Shown piece after piece: positions 43,872 through 52,682 of a stretch of 64,000 nt of DNA. The notes under the pieces were generated by a model. That model saw only the letters and a program-made list of their open reading frames with translations, was not told the origin of the DNA and ran no database searches. Numbering within the stretch: the first letter of the stretch is position 1; the number at the start of each line of letters is the position of its first letter. This DNA comes from Ascidiaceihabitans sp023955215 (GTDB lineage: Bacteria > Pseudomonadota > Alphaproteobacteria > Rhodobacterales > Rhodobacteraceae). The stretch covers positions 54,440 to 118,439 of the forward strand of contig CALSPX010000017.1 in NCBI GenBank assembly GCA_943788345.1, read 5' to 3'. The translations under genes and the position numbers were made by a program.

Positions 43872-45401
43872 ATGGCCAACGCAGCACTCTACTTTGTAGA
43901 TCGCCACGTACACGAAGGACGCGGGGACAAGGTTGCCTTTCGCGAATATCCGAATGGACGTGCGCTAAGCTATGGCATGTTGGCGGCCACCTCTGACAAG
44001 ATTGCTGGTGCATTTTCCCAAGCGGGGATCGCGCGCGAAGAACGCGCTGCGATGTTGGTTTTAGACTGTATCGAATTCCCTCAAATCTTTTGGGGTGCGA
44101 TCAAAGCAGGCGTGGTTCCTGTCCCGCTTAACACCCTTTTGGCGGCTCCTGTTTATGACGCGATTTTGCGCGACAGCCGTGCATCGATCCTGTTCATTTC
44201 GGACGCGTTATACGCGACGGTGAAACCCGTCTTGGCTGACAACCCCTACTTGCGCCAGGTCGTAGTGGTCGGTGACGCGCCCGCCGGAACAACGTCCATT
44301 GAAGCCTTCACAACAGGTGCGAGACCATGTGCGGCGGTTGAAGCCAGCGATGACGAGACCGCGTTTTGGTTGTACTCATCCGGTTCAACAGGCCTGCCCA
44401 AAGGCGTGCACCACATTCATTCCAGTATGCAGGCAACGGCGGATACCTACGGTGCGCATGTCTTAAAGATCAAAGAGGACGATGTCGTCTATTCAGCAGC
44501 CAAGTTTTTCTTCGCTTATGGCTTGGGCAATGAGATGAGTTTCCCAATGTCGGTCGGGGCCACGGCGGTTCTGTTTGCTGGGCGGCCAACCCCTGATGTT
44601 GTGGTTGATATCCTGAACACACAATCCCCAACCGTCTTTTGCGGGGTGCCTACGCTTTATGCGGCGATGCTGGCCTACATGGATGCCAACGGCGCGGCCA
44701 AAGCCCCATTGCACCGCTGCATTTCAGCGGGGGAGGCATTGCCCGAAGATGTTGGGCAACGCTGGGCCAAGATGATTGGCGTGGATATTTTAGACGGTGT
44801 CGGCTCAACCGAGATGCTGCACATCTTTCTAAGCAACGCGGACGATGATGTTGTTTACGGCACCTCCGGCACGGCTGTACCGGGCTATGAAATGCGACTT
44901 GTGGATGATGCGGGCAATGATGTGCCACGCGGCGAAGTGGGCGAATTGGTTGTGAATGGTGCCTCTGCGGCCAGCGGCTATTGGAACCAACGGGAAAAGA
45001 CACGCGCGACATTTGCAGGCGTCTGGACACACACGGGCGACAAATATGAACAGCGCCCGGACGGGCGGTATGTCTACTGTGGTCGCACCGATGATATGTT
45101 CAAAGTGTCTGGCATTTGGGTCTCTCCGTTTGAGGTTGAGTCTGCCTTGATCGCACACCCCGCTATTCTTGAGGCTGCAGTGGTGGCGGCCCGTGATCCC
45201 GAAGGATTGGAAAAGCCCAAGGCGTTTGTTGTCCTGAATGAGGGTGTGAATGACGACGGGTTGGCCGAGATACTAAAAGAACACGTCAAAGATAAGATCG
45301 GTAAATGGAAATACCCGCGCTGGATCGAGTGCGTCGATGAGTTGCCAAAGACGGCAACCGGTAAAATTCAACGTTTCAAATTAAGAGGGCCAGACGCATG
45401 A
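43872..45401 (+). CDS. bclA: Benzoate-CoA ligase
   Basis: 509 residues; activates benzoate to benzoyl-CoA with ATP. Adenylate-forming signatures: FWLYSSGSTGLPKGVHH (P-loop), GVGSTEMLHIFLSN (the GSTE.LHIFLSN block characteristic of benzoate-CoA ligases), THTGDKYEQRPDGRYVYCGRTDDMFKVSG and the C-terminal catalytic Lys in PKTATGKIQRFKLR. The start ATG 43872 (MANAALYFVDRHV) follows GGGAGGGG. It heads the box operon, and the stop overlaps the next gene by ATGA. A substituted benzoate could also be a substrate. Confidence 0.93.
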   Translation: MANAALYFVDRHVHEGRGDKVAFREYPNGRALSYGMLAATSDKIAGAFSQAGIAREERAAMLVLDCIEFPQIFWGAIKAGVVPVPLNTLLAAPVYDAILRDSRASILFISDALYATVKPVLADNPYLRQVVVVGDAPAGTTSIEAFTTGARPCAAVEASDDETAFWLYSSGSTGLPKGVHHIHSSMQATADTYGAHVLKIKEDDVVYSAAKFFFAYGLGNEMSFPMSVGATAVLFAGRPTPDVVVDILNTQSPTVFCGVPTLYAAMLAYMDANGAAKAPLHRCISAGEALPEDVGQRWAKMIGVDILDGVGSTEMLHIFLSNADDDVVYGTSGTAVPGYEMRLVDDAGNDVPRGEVGELVVNGASAASGYWNQREKTRATFAGVWTHTGDKYEQRPDGRYVYCGRTDDMFKVSGIWVSPFEVESALIAHPAILEAAVVAARDPEGLEKPKAFVVLNEGVNDDGLAEILKEHVKDKIGKWKYPRWIECVDELPKTATGKIQRFKLRGPDA

Positions 45402-46228
45402 CCGCAGCATGGAATAACACACCAGCGCAAACACTGAATGTCGGGGATGCGACGCTTGAATACGCTTGTTTTGGCTCTGCGCCCAGCGATGCGCCAACAC
45501 TCGTTTTGCTGCACGAAGGATTGGGCTGCACGGAACTGTGGCGCGATTTCCCACAGCAGCTTGCCGATCAAACAGGCCTTGGCGTCGTGGCATATTCACG
45601 TGCAGGCTATGGGCGGTCTTCAACGGTTAAGTTGCCCCGTTCGCTGGATTACATGACGGATGAGGCAACAGATGTCCTTGGGGGCGTGATGACAGAACTG
45701 GGCGTCACTCAGGCCATCCTGTTAGGGCACAGTGATGGCGCAACGATTGCGGCGATCTATGCGGGCAGTGTTTCGGATCAACGCGTGCGTGGCTTGGTCC
45801 TGATGGCCCCACATTTCTTCGCCGAAGCATCAGGTATCGCGACCATCAAAGAGACCTTGGCACAGTATCAAAACGGTGATTTGAAATCGAAACTGTCAAA
45901 ATATCACGATGATCCTGACGTCGCATTCCACGGTTGGTACGACAGCTGGACCCATCCTGATTTCGCCAAATGGACGGTCGCAGATACCATCGACCACTGG
46001 CGCATTCCTGTGCTGGCCATTCAAGGGTCAAGCGATCCTTATGGCACTATGGCCCAAATTTCAGAGATTGATGAACGCATCTATTCACCTCTCGAGACGC
46101 TGATCCTTGAGGGGTGTGGCCACGCGCCCTATCTTGAGCAACCGGACCAAACAACAGCGGCGATCGCTGAATTCTGCGCAACGCTGGTCCGTTTGGAACA
46201 GGCAGAGGTTTTGCTTGAGTCTGCCTGA
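45398..46228 (+). CDS. Alpha/beta hydrolase in the box operon
   Basis: 276 residues. Nucleophile elbow LLGHSDGATIAAI (Ser in GHSDG), oxyanion-loop region LLHEGLGCTELWRDFPQQL, and a C-terminal His in LEGCGHAPYLEQPDQT; the acidic residue is probably in QGSSDPYGT. Start overlaps the ligase stop (ATGA), so co-expressed. Hydrolases of this kind accompany many box clusters and may hydrolyse a stalled CoA thioester or lactone; the exact role is not known from sequence. Confidence 0.86.
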   Translation: MTAAWNNTPAQTLNVGDATLEYACFGSAPSDAPTLVLLHEGLGCTELWRDFPQQLADQTGLGVVAYSRAGYGRSSTVKLPRSLDYMTDEATDVLGGVMTELGVTQAILLGHSDGATIAAIYAGSVSDQRVRGLVLMAPHFFAEASGIATIKETLAQYQNGDLKSKLSKYHDDPDVAFHGWYDSWTHPDFAKWTVADTIDHWRIPVLAIQGSSDPYGTMAQISEIDERIYSPLETLILEGCGHAPYLEQPDQTTAAIAEFCATLVRLEQAEVLLESA

Positions 46229-46637
46229 CGCCCTTCGCCCCAGCCACGCCTATGTGCCGGGACAAAATGCACGCCATCCTGAGGATTGGTTTGATCACAT
46301 CAAATCCAGCGTCATGCCTGATGTCGCGGTTCAAGACACACAGGCATGGCAGATTGGATTGGCCTATCTGCACGCGGGTTATTTCTGGGAATGTCATGAG
46401 GTTCTGGAAGCGGTGTGGTTGTCGCTACCTGACCCATCAGCTGAGCGCGACATGACCCAAGCGATCATTCAATTGGCCAATGCACGCCTTAAGGTCAAAA
46501 TGAACCGTCCCAAAGCAACTCTTCGGCTGTGCGATATCGTTGATGAATTGCTGCGATCTCACAGCGGTTCGATTCTGGGAATTCCTGTTGAGGACGTAAC
46601 GCGCTGGACAAGTGAGCTGCGTATTCAGTCCGAATAG
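46215..46637 (+). CDS. DUF309-family small protein
   Basis: 140 residues if the TTG at 46215 is the start (MSLPDALRPSHAYVPGQNAR). AGAGG lies upstream and it overlaps the hydrolase by 14 bp. The core HAGYFWECHEVLEAVWLSLPDPSAERDMTQAIIQLANARLKV matches DUF309 (HE.lE..W....... Q..iq.Aaa..K), an all-helical family of unknown function. The longer in-frame extension lies inside the hydrolase gene and looks non-coding. No function is assigned; its position inside the benzoate operon is the only hint. Confidence 0.8.
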   Translation: MSLPDALRPSHAYVPGQNARHPEDWFDHIKSSVMPDVAVQDTQAWQIGLAYLHAGYFWECHEVLEAVWLSLPDPSAERDMTQAIIQLANARLKVKMNRPKATLRLCDIVDELLRSHSGSILGIPVEDVTRWTSELRIQSE

Positions 46638-46650
46638 GCACTAAATTGCA
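46637..46650. promoter_or_regulatory. Operator-like site, candidate BoxR site 2
   Basis: GGCACTAAATTGCA, overlapping the last base of the DUF309 stop and 115 bp before boxC. It matches the palindrome at 43783 in 11 of 14 positions and retains the TAAA core and the right TGCA half-site. Confidence 0.5.
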
Positions 46651-46667
46651 CTTTTTGATCAATTTAC

Positions 46668-46679
46668 GCATCATGATGC
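46668..46679. promoter_or_regulatory. Perfect palindrome upstream of boxC
   Basis: GCATCATGATGC, a 12-bp perfect palindrome (TGCA completes its right side). It lies 18 bp downstream of candidate BoxR site 2, in the 128-bp gap before boxC that probably contains an internal promoter. Confidence 0.4.
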
Positions 46680-46764
46680 ATATCACTCTCCCGATCTGAA
46701 TGCTTTTGCGTACTATCATTCTAAATTGACGGGCCACCGCCGCGCGCCGTTGAAGGAGAATGAC

Positions 46765-48423
46765 ATGACTAAGATTATCAATTTTCAAACGGATCCCTCC
46801 CAATACAAACACTGGAAGGTCGAATATGACGGCGCGGTCGCCAATCTGTTCATGGACGTCGATGAAGATGGTGGTTTGTTCGATGGCTATCAGCTGAAAC
46901 TGAATTCATATGACCTTGGCGTTGATATCGAATTGGCGGACGTGGTGCAGCGGATGCGCTTTGAACACCCCGAAGTCAAAGTCGTGGTGATGCAATCAGC
47001 CAAGGACAAGGTGTTCTGCGCTGGCGCAAATATTCGGATGCTGGGCGGCGCGGCGCACAGCCACAAAGTGAATTTTTGTAAATTCACGAACGAGACACGC
47101 AACACCTATGAGGCGGCATTGGCCGACAGTGCGCAGAACTATATCTGTGCAGTCAAAGGGGCCTGTGCAGGTGGGGGATATGAACTGGCGTTGGCGTGCA
47201 ATCACATCATGCTGACAGACGACAGTGCGTCATCGGTGTCTTTGCCTGAGGTGCCATTGTTGGCGGTTCTTCCGGGAACAGGGGGCCTGACGCGTGTTAC
47301 GGACAAACGCAAAGTGCGCCGTGATTTGGCCGATGTGTTCTGCTCTGTTGAGGAGGGCGTTAAAGGCAAACGCGCGCTCACGTGGCGTTTGGTGGATGAG
47401 GTTATTCCAAACTCCAAATTCGACGAAGCGGTTGTTGCACGTGCCCAAGAGATGGCAGCAAATTCAGCCAAAGCTGATGTGGCCAAAGGGATCAACCTAA
47501 CGCCATTGACCCGCGAAATTTCAGAAGACGCCGTAATCTATTCCACGGTTGAAGTTACGTTGGATCGCGCGGGCCGTCGTTCCACAATCTTGATCAAAGG
47601 GCCAACAGATGCGGCCCCTGCCGATATGGCTGCGTTTGAGGCGATGGGCGACCAGTCATGGATGCTGCGCTGTGCGCGTGAATTGGATGACGCGATCTTG
47701 CACCTTCGTTTGAACGAGATGGAATTGGGTTTGATGGAGTTTCAAACCCAAGGCGACCCTGAATTGGTGATCGCGCATGAGGCCTTGATGCTGAATAATC
47801 CAGATCACTGGTTGTCCAATGAGGTGCTGAAATATTGGAAGCGCGTTTTGAAACGCGTCGACATGACATCGCGCAGCTTGGTCGCCACCGTTGAGCATGG
47901 CAGCTGTTTTGCCGGTCCATTGGCTGAACTGCTGTGGTCCGTCGATCGCAGCTATATGATGCTTGAGGAATTTGATGGCGACAATCGCCCGATGGCAAGT
48001 TTGACGTTAAGTGCGGGTAACTTTGGCACTTATCCAATGGGCAATGATCTGACCCGTTTGCAAACCCGGTTCCTTGGCACGCCAGAGGATGTCGACACTG
48101 CGCACACGCGGATTGGTGAAGCCCTTGAGGCAGGGGATGCCGAAGAGTTGGGTCTTGTCACTTACGCTTATGATGACATCGATTGGGAAGACGAAGTGCG
48201 CCTGTTCATGGAAGAGCGCGCCAGCTTTAGCCCCGATGCGATGACGGGCATGGAAGCCAACCTGCGCTTTGCGGGGCCCGAGACAATGGAAACACGCATC
48301 TTTGGGCGTCTGACTGCATGGCAAAACTGGATCTTTCAGCGCCCGAACGCGGTTGGCGAAGAAGGTGCATTGCAGCGCTACGGCACGGGTGTGCGCGGCA
48401 AATACAATATGGAACGTGTTTAA
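46765..48423 (+). CDS. boxC: 2,3-epoxybenzoyl-CoA dihydrolase BoxC
   Basis: 552 residues; opens the ring of 2,3-epoxybenzoyl-CoA hydrolytically, releasing formate. It is an enoyl-CoA hydratase/isomerase-type protein of double length: an N-terminal crotonase half (VVMQSAKDKVFCAGANIRML, oxyanion-hole CAGGGYELALACNHIML) and a second half with SLVATVEHGSCFAGPLAELLW. The start MTKIINFQTDPSQYKHW follows AAGGAG. The length and opening match BoxC of Azoarcus-type clusters. Confidence 0.95.
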   Translation: MTKIINFQTDPSQYKHWKVEYDGAVANLFMDVDEDGGLFDGYQLKLNSYDLGVDIELADVVQRMRFEHPEVKVVVMQSAKDKVFCAGANIRMLGGAAHSHKVNFCKFTNETRNTYEAALADSAQNYICAVKGACAGGGYELALACNHIMLTDDSASSVSLPEVPLLAVLPGTGGLTRVTDKRKVRRDLADVFCSVEEGVKGKRALTWRLVDEVIPNSKFDEAVVARAQEMAANSAKADVAKGINLTPLTREISEDAVIYSTVEVTLDRAGRRSTILIKGPTDAAPADMAAFEAMGDQSWMLRCARELDDAILHLRLNEMELGLMEFQTQGDPELVIAHEALMLNNPDHWLSNEVLKYWKRVLKRVDMTSRSLVATVEHGSCFAGPLAELLWSVDRSYMMLEEFDGDNRPMASLTLSAGNFGTYPMGNDLTRLQTRFLGTPEDVDTAHTRIGEALEAGDAEELGLVTYAYDDIDWEDEVRLFMEERASFSPDAMTGMEANLRFAGPETMETRIFGRLTAWQNWIFQRPNAVGEEGALQRYGTGVRGKYNMERV

Positions 48424-48467
48424 TTTTTGATCGCGTGGGGCAACGCCCCCGTGCAGTGAAATGTTTC

Positions 48468-48493
48468 GGCCATGGGAAACCAAATGGCCTTTT
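48468..48493 (+). other. Intercistronic stem-loop boxC-boxB
   Basis: GGCCAT, 10-nt loop, ATGGCC, then TTTT just before the boxB ribosome site. A second small hairpin (GGGGCAACGCCCC) lies upstream at about 48437. Probably RNA processing or attenuation rather than full termination. Confidence 0.5.
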
Positions 48494-48504
48494 AGGAGAT
48501 GAAG

Positions 48505-49953
48505 ATGGACTTGATCAACGTAAGCTACGACAGCCAAATCCCTAACAACGTGGGCCTAAGCAGTGACAAGAAAGTGCTTAAGGCGCTTGAGAAATGGCAC
48601 CCCGGTTATATCAACTGGTGGAACGATCTGATCCCGCAAAATTTCCAAGACAGCATGGTCTATTTGCGCACTGCGGTTTCAGTTGATCCCAAGGGCTGGG
48701 CCAAATTCGACTACGTCAAAATGCCTGACTATCGTTGGGGTATCTTGCTGGCCCCCGCGGTTGAGGGGCGCACCATTCCAATGGGCGAACACTTGGGCGA
48801 ACCTGCGTGGCAGGAGGTGCCAGGCGAATACCGCAACATGCTCAAACGTTTGATCGTGATCCAAGGCGACACAGAACCGGGATCAGTTGAACAACAACGT
48901 TTCCTTGGTCTGACTGCGCCGTCCCTTTATGACATGCGTAATCTGTTTCAGGTGAACGTGGAAGAAGGCCGTCACCTTTGGGCGATGGTGTATCTGCTGC
49001 AAAAGTATTTCGGCAAAGATGGCCGTGAAGAAGCGGATGACATGTTGGTGCGTTCATCAGGGTCTGATGACTCCCCACGTATGTTGGGCGCGTTTAACGA
49101 GGAAACGCCAGATTGGTTGTCCTTCTTCATGTTCACATACTTCACCGACCGTGACGGAAAAATGCAGCTGGAATCATTGGCGCAGTCCGGCTTTGATCCG
49201 CTATCGCGCACCGTGCGCTTTATGCTGACCGAAGAAGCCCACCACATGTTCGTGGGCGAAACGGGTGTTGGTCGCACGATCCAAGCAACCTTGGATGCGA
49301 TGAACAAGGCGGGGATCACTGATCCATATGATATCGCGAAAATCCGTGATCTTGGCGTCATCGACCTGCCAACGATCCAGAAGAAATTGAACCTGCACTA
49401 TACCCTTTCCCTTGATCTGTTTGGTCAAGAGGTGTCGACGAATGCGGCTAACGCATTCAACTACGGCATCAAAGGGCGCTACATGGAGCAGCGCATTGAT
49501 GATGATCACAAGCTGCAAAATGACACCTATCCGGTGACCTCTATCAAAGACGGTAAAATCCTGACTGAGGACGTGCCAGCCCTGACCGCGATCAACATGC
49601 GTTTGCGCGACGACTATGTGCGTGATGCATCGGGTGGTGTTGGGCGTTGGAATAAACTGATCACAAAATCGGGCGTTCAGTTTGAATTCAAAATGCCTCA
49701 CGAAGGGTTCCACCGTCAGATCGGTGTGTTCTCATCCGTTGCAGTCGACCCAGATGGCGCAATTGTTTCGGCTGAAGAATGGTCGAAACGTCAGGACGAA
49801 TGGCTACCGACAAAAGAAGACGGTGCCTTCATCCAGTCCTTGATGAAGCCGTGCTATGAGCCGGGCAAATACGCCACGTGGATCGCACCACCAAAGGTCG
49901 GGATCGACAACAAACCGGGTGATTTTGAGTACGTCAAATTGCACATGGCGTAA
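48505..49953 (+). CDS. boxB: Benzoyl-CoA 2,3-epoxidase, oxygenase subunit BoxB
   Basis: 482 residues; a soluble di-iron monooxygenase-fold enzyme that epoxidises benzoyl-CoA. Putative iron ligands are all present: E124 (QGDTEPGSV), E154 and H157 (NVEEGRHLW), D215 (YFTDRDG), E244 and H247 (LTEEAHHMF). The start is ATG 48505 (MDLINVSYDSQIP): AGGAG sits 6 bases before it but directly abuts the ATG at 48499, which is too close. Works with BoxA, encoded 60 bp downstream. Confidence 0.97.
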   Translation: MDLINVSYDSQIPNNVGLSSDKKVLKALEKWHPGYINWWNDLIPQNFQDSMVYLRTAVSVDPKGWAKFDYVKMPDYRWGILLAPAVEGRTIPMGEHLGEPAWQEVPGEYRNMLKRLIVIQGDTEPGSVEQQRFLGLTAPSLYDMRNLFQVNVEEGRHLWAMVYLLQKYFGKDGREEADDMLVRSSGSDDSPRMLGAFNEETPDWLSFFMFTYFTDRDGKMQLESLAQSGFDPLSRTVRFMLTEEAHHMFVGETGVGRTIQATLDAMNKAGITDPYDIAKIRDLGVIDLPTIQKKLNLHYTLSLDLFGQEVSTNAANAFNYGIKGRYMEQRIDDDHKLQNDTYPVTSIKDGKILTEDVPALTAINMRLRDDYVRDASGGVGRWNKLITKSGVQFEFKMPHEGFHRQIGVFSSVAVDPDGAIVSAEEWSKRQDEWLPTKEDGAFIQSLMKPCYEPGKYATWIAPPKVGIDNKPGDFEYVKLHMA

Positions 49954-49981
49954 CGCTTCACCATCCAAATCAAGTACCAAA

Positions 49982-50000
49982 GCGGGGCCCAGTGCCCCGC
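49982..50000 (+). other. Intercistronic stem-loop boxB-boxA
   Basis: GCGGGGC / GCCCCGC with a 5-nt loop directly before the boxA ribosome site; no T-run. Likely stabilises or tunes the transcript. Confidence 0.5.
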
Positions 50001-50013
50001 CAAAGGATCGCAT

Positions 50014-51198
50014 ATGAACCAGCCGTTTAAACAGCACCTTATTGACCCAGAGATTTGTATCAGGTGTTACACCTGTGAAATGAGTTGCCCGATTGAGGCA
50101 ATCGTACACAACGATGACAACGTGGTGGTCAACGCAGACGTCTGTAACATGTGTATGGACTGTATTTCGGTCTGCCCAACGGGTTCGATTGATGAATGGC
50201 GGGTGGTGAATACGGCCTACACCGTCGAAGAACAATTTGGTTGGGAAGAACTGCCAGACCAAGAAGACATTGTAGCAGCCACTGATGGTGACGACGACCA
50301 AGACGCCGTGATCACCCAACTGTTTGCCCAAGCCCATGCAGGGGCAGGTGGCAAAGCCAAAGCCCCAGCAACAGCGGCTAAACCCACCATCAACATGTAC
50401 AACTTGGGCAAGCCTGCAATAGCATCGGTTCAGGGCAATTATCGTCTGACGAACGGCGACAGCGACAGCGATGTACGTCACATCATCCTTGATCTGGGCA
50501 GCCTCCCATTTCCTGTGTTGGAAGGGCAAAGCGTGGGTATCATCCCACCGGGCGTAGACGGTGATGGCAATCCACATCTGCCACGTCTTTATTCAGTGTC
50601 CAGTCCACGTGACGGCGAACGCGCGGGTTTCAACAACCTGTCCCTTACGGTCAAGCGGGATGAAGGGGGCGTCTGCTCTAACTTTATCTGTGATTTGAAC
50701 AAGGGTGACAGTGTTCAACTGACAGGTCCATTTGGCGCAACATTCCTGCTGCCCTCTGATCCAGCTGCGCACATCTTGATGATTTGCACAGGTACGGGGT
50801 CTGCCCCGTTTCGTGGCATGACGATGCACCGCCAACGCGAGATGCCATCAGTCAACGATGCGCTGTCATTGGTGTTTGGCGCACGGTCCCCGCGTGACCT
50901 GCCATACTTTGGTCCACTCAAAAAAGTTCCCGATGCGTTTTTGAAAAAGGCGTTCGCTTTTAGCCGTCAGGACGATACGCCCAAACAATACGTCCAAGAC
51001 AAACTGCGCGAGGATGCCGAGAGCGTTGCCGCCCTGCTGAAAGACCCAAATGGCTATATCTACGTTTGTGGTCTAAAAGCGATGGAAGTCGGGGTCGAAG
51101 AAGCCCTGTCAGACATTGCCCGTTCTGCCGGACTTGAATGGACCGAGGTGCGCGACACAATGCGTGAAGATGGCCGCTATCACTTGGAAACATACTAA
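50014..51198 (+). CDS. boxA: Benzoyl-CoA 2,3-epoxidase, reductase subunit BoxA
   Basis: 394 residues; passes electrons from NADPH through FAD and two [4Fe-4S] clusters to BoxB. N-terminal ferredoxin part has CIRCYTCEMSCP and CNMCMDCISVCP. After a linker rich in Ala and Lys (residues ~110-125) comes a ferredoxin-NADP reductase module: RLYSVSSPRDG for FAD, MICTGTGSAPFRGM for NADP, and the C-terminal Tyr (YHLETY). Order boxC-boxB-boxA as in known clusters. Confidence 0.96.
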   Translation: MNQPFKQHLIDPEICIRCYTCEMSCPIEAIVHNDDNVVVNADVCNMCMDCISVCPTGSIDEWRVVNTAYTVEEQFGWEELPDQEDIVAATDGDDDQDAVITQLFAQAHAGAGGKAKAPATAAKPTINMYNLGKPAIASVQGNYRLTNGDSDSDVRHIILDLGSLPFPVLEGQSVGIIPPGVDGDGNPHLPRLYSVSSPRDGERAGFNNLSLTVKRDEGGVCSNFICDLNKGDSVQLTGPFGATFLLPSDPAAHILMICTGTGSAPFRGMTMHRQREMPSVNDALSLVFGARSPRDLPYFGPLKKVPDAFLKKAFAFSRQDDTPKQYVQDKLREDAESVAALLKDPNGYIYVCGLKAMEVGVEEALSDIARSAGLEWTEVRDTMREDGRYHLETY

Positions 51199-51239
51199 AT
51201 GAATTTGGTTGAATTGCCTCTCTGTTTTACGGTGGCACC

Positions 51240-52124
51240 ATGAAGGTTACACCAATCCACGAACCATCCGAATTGATCATGCGGTTGGCGGAACGCGTAC
51301 GCGCGGCCCGCAGCAAGGCAGGAATGCCGCGCCGTGAGTTGTCTGAGCTGTCAGGCGTATCACCACGCTACCTTGCCCAATTAGAAGCGGGTGAGGGCAA
51401 TATCTCAGTCCTATTGTTGGAACGGGTGGCAAGTGCGCTTGAGCTTCGGATTGAAGATTTCCTTGTCTCTGGCACCCCGTTTTCAGAAGACACCCAACGC
51501 GTCGCACAATTGTATCAAGGGGCACACAGTGAGGTGCAGGGTAAAATTCGCAACCTGCTGGCACCACAAATTCAAACGGCGCAGCGTGCGCAACGCGTAT
51601 GTCTGATTGGCTTGCGCGGTGCAGGTAAATCGACGCTGGGCAAAGGCACGGCCAAGGCGCTGCGATTGCCCTATGTTGAACTAAACAATGTGATCGAGGA
51701 ACAGGTCGGTATGCCGATGTCTGAAATCCACGGTCTGTACGGCCAAGACGGATTTCGTGCGATGGAAAACGGGGCGCTGAATTCGGTGATCAAAGATCAT
51801 TCACGCGTCATCATGGCTGTTGGTGGTGGGCTTGTGAATGACACCGAAACCTATGCAAATTTGCGCGCCCATTTTCATACAATCTGGATCAGCGCGACCC
51901 CCGCAGAACACATGCAGCGGGTGCGCGAACAAGGTGACTTGCGCCCGATGGAAGGCAATCCAGCCGCGATGGATCAGTTAAAGTCACTTCTGCAGGCGCG
52001 CACGCCATTGTACGAGCAGGCGTTGGCACAGGTGAACACCTCTAACCGTCCGGAACAGTCTTCTATCAACGATGTTCTGGCGGTGATTGCCAAGCATCGG
52101 TTCATTGATAAGCCGGGCCCATAA
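51240..52124 (+). CDS. boxR: Transcriptional regulator BoxR (HTH plus shikimate-kinase-like domain)
   Basis: 294 residues. An N-terminal XRE/Cro helix-turn-helix (RAARSKAGMPRRELSELSGVSPRYLAQLEAGEGNISV) is fused to a shikimate-kinase-like domain with P-loop GLRGAGKSTLGKGTAK. This unusual fusion is the hallmark of BzdR/BoxR, repressors of benzoate catabolism that sense benzoyl-CoA through the kinase-like domain. It lies 41 bp after boxA in the same direction. Candidate operators are noted at 43783 and 46637. Two bases separate its stop from the next start. Confidence 0.94.
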   Translation: MKVTPIHEPSELIMRLAERVRAARSKAGMPRRELSELSGVSPRYLAQLEAGEGNISVLLLERVASALELRIEDFLVSGTPFSEDTQRVAQLYQGAHSEVQGKIRNLLAPQIQTAQRAQRVCLIGLRGAGKSTLGKGTAKALRLPYVELNNVIEEQVGMPMSEIHGLYGQDGFRAMENGALNSVIKDHSRVIMAVGGGLVNDTETYANLRAHFHTIWISATPAEHMQRVREQGDLRPMEGNPAAMDQLKSLLQARTPLYEQALAQVNTSNRPEQSSINDVLAVIAKHRFIDKPGP

Positions 52125-52126
52125 AC

Positions 52127-52627
52127 GTGGTGACAGATGATTTGGGTGATGCGCTTCAAGACGCGTTTTGGCTGACCTGTGATCACCTGTTGATGCGCCA
52201 CACAAACCCTTGGGAATTAGACGAAGCATTGTGTGCGTGGGGCTATGCCACGGGCCCCTGTGAGGTCATGGACCACCTTGGGCTACATATCGTCTTTGAG
52301 CGACGCGCGGGCGCTGGATCACCTATACTAAGACGCATGGTGGCCGAGGGACGGATCGGTAAAATAGGTGGCGTAGGGCATTACCGCTATCCCGGTGGCG
52401 GTGGTGCAGTCATTGACCCTTTGATCGAAGATCTGATCCTTGAAGAAGCGTACTTTGCCAAACAAATTCGCACAGCAATGGATGATGATACTTTGGTGAA
52501 ACATCTCAACGCGGTATTGGCACAATCGATTGAAGATGCTGTTGCAACCGGCGCAGATCGAGGGGCCGTGATCGCCTTAGCAATTGAACGCCTGCACTTC
52601 CCTGCCGCCAAAATCGGAACCCTTTAA
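52127..52627 (+). CDS. Stand-alone 3-hydroxyacyl-CoA dehydrogenase C-terminal-domain protein
   Basis: 166 residues starting at GTG 52127 (or 52130), 2 bp after boxR. NPWELDEALCAWGYATGPCEVMDHLGLHIVFERR resembles the 3HCDH C-terminal helical domain (iD.a...g.p.Gp.e..D..Gld), and GKIGGVGHYRYP matches the 'GrkGG.GfY.Y' end of that domain in multifunctional FadB-like proteins. The NAD-binding half is absent and no active-site His-Glu pair is evident. It could assist beta-oxidation-like lower steps of the pathway as a partner subunit; this is speculative. Confidence 0.65.
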   Translation: MVTDDLGDALQDAFWLTCDHLLMRHTNPWELDEALCAWGYATGPCEVMDHLGLHIVFERRAGAGSPILRRMVAEGRIGKIGGVGHYRYPGGGGAVIDPLIEDLILEEAYFAKQIRTAMDDDTLVKHLNAVLAQSIEDAVATGADRGAVIALAIERLHFPAAKIGTL

Positions 52628-52632
52628 CCAAC

Positions 52633-52663
52633 AAAAAAGGGGCCGCGAAAACGCAGCCCCCTT
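52633..52663 (-). terminator. Terminator downstream of the solute-binding protein gene (bidirectional)
   Basis: GGGGC-C-GCG AAAA CGC-A-GCCCC stem with one internal mismatch; on the minus strand it is followed by TTTTTT. Serves the leftward SBP gene and probably also ends the box operon. Confidence 0.8.
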
Positions 52664-52682
52664 ATAATCTCGTTGCACTATC

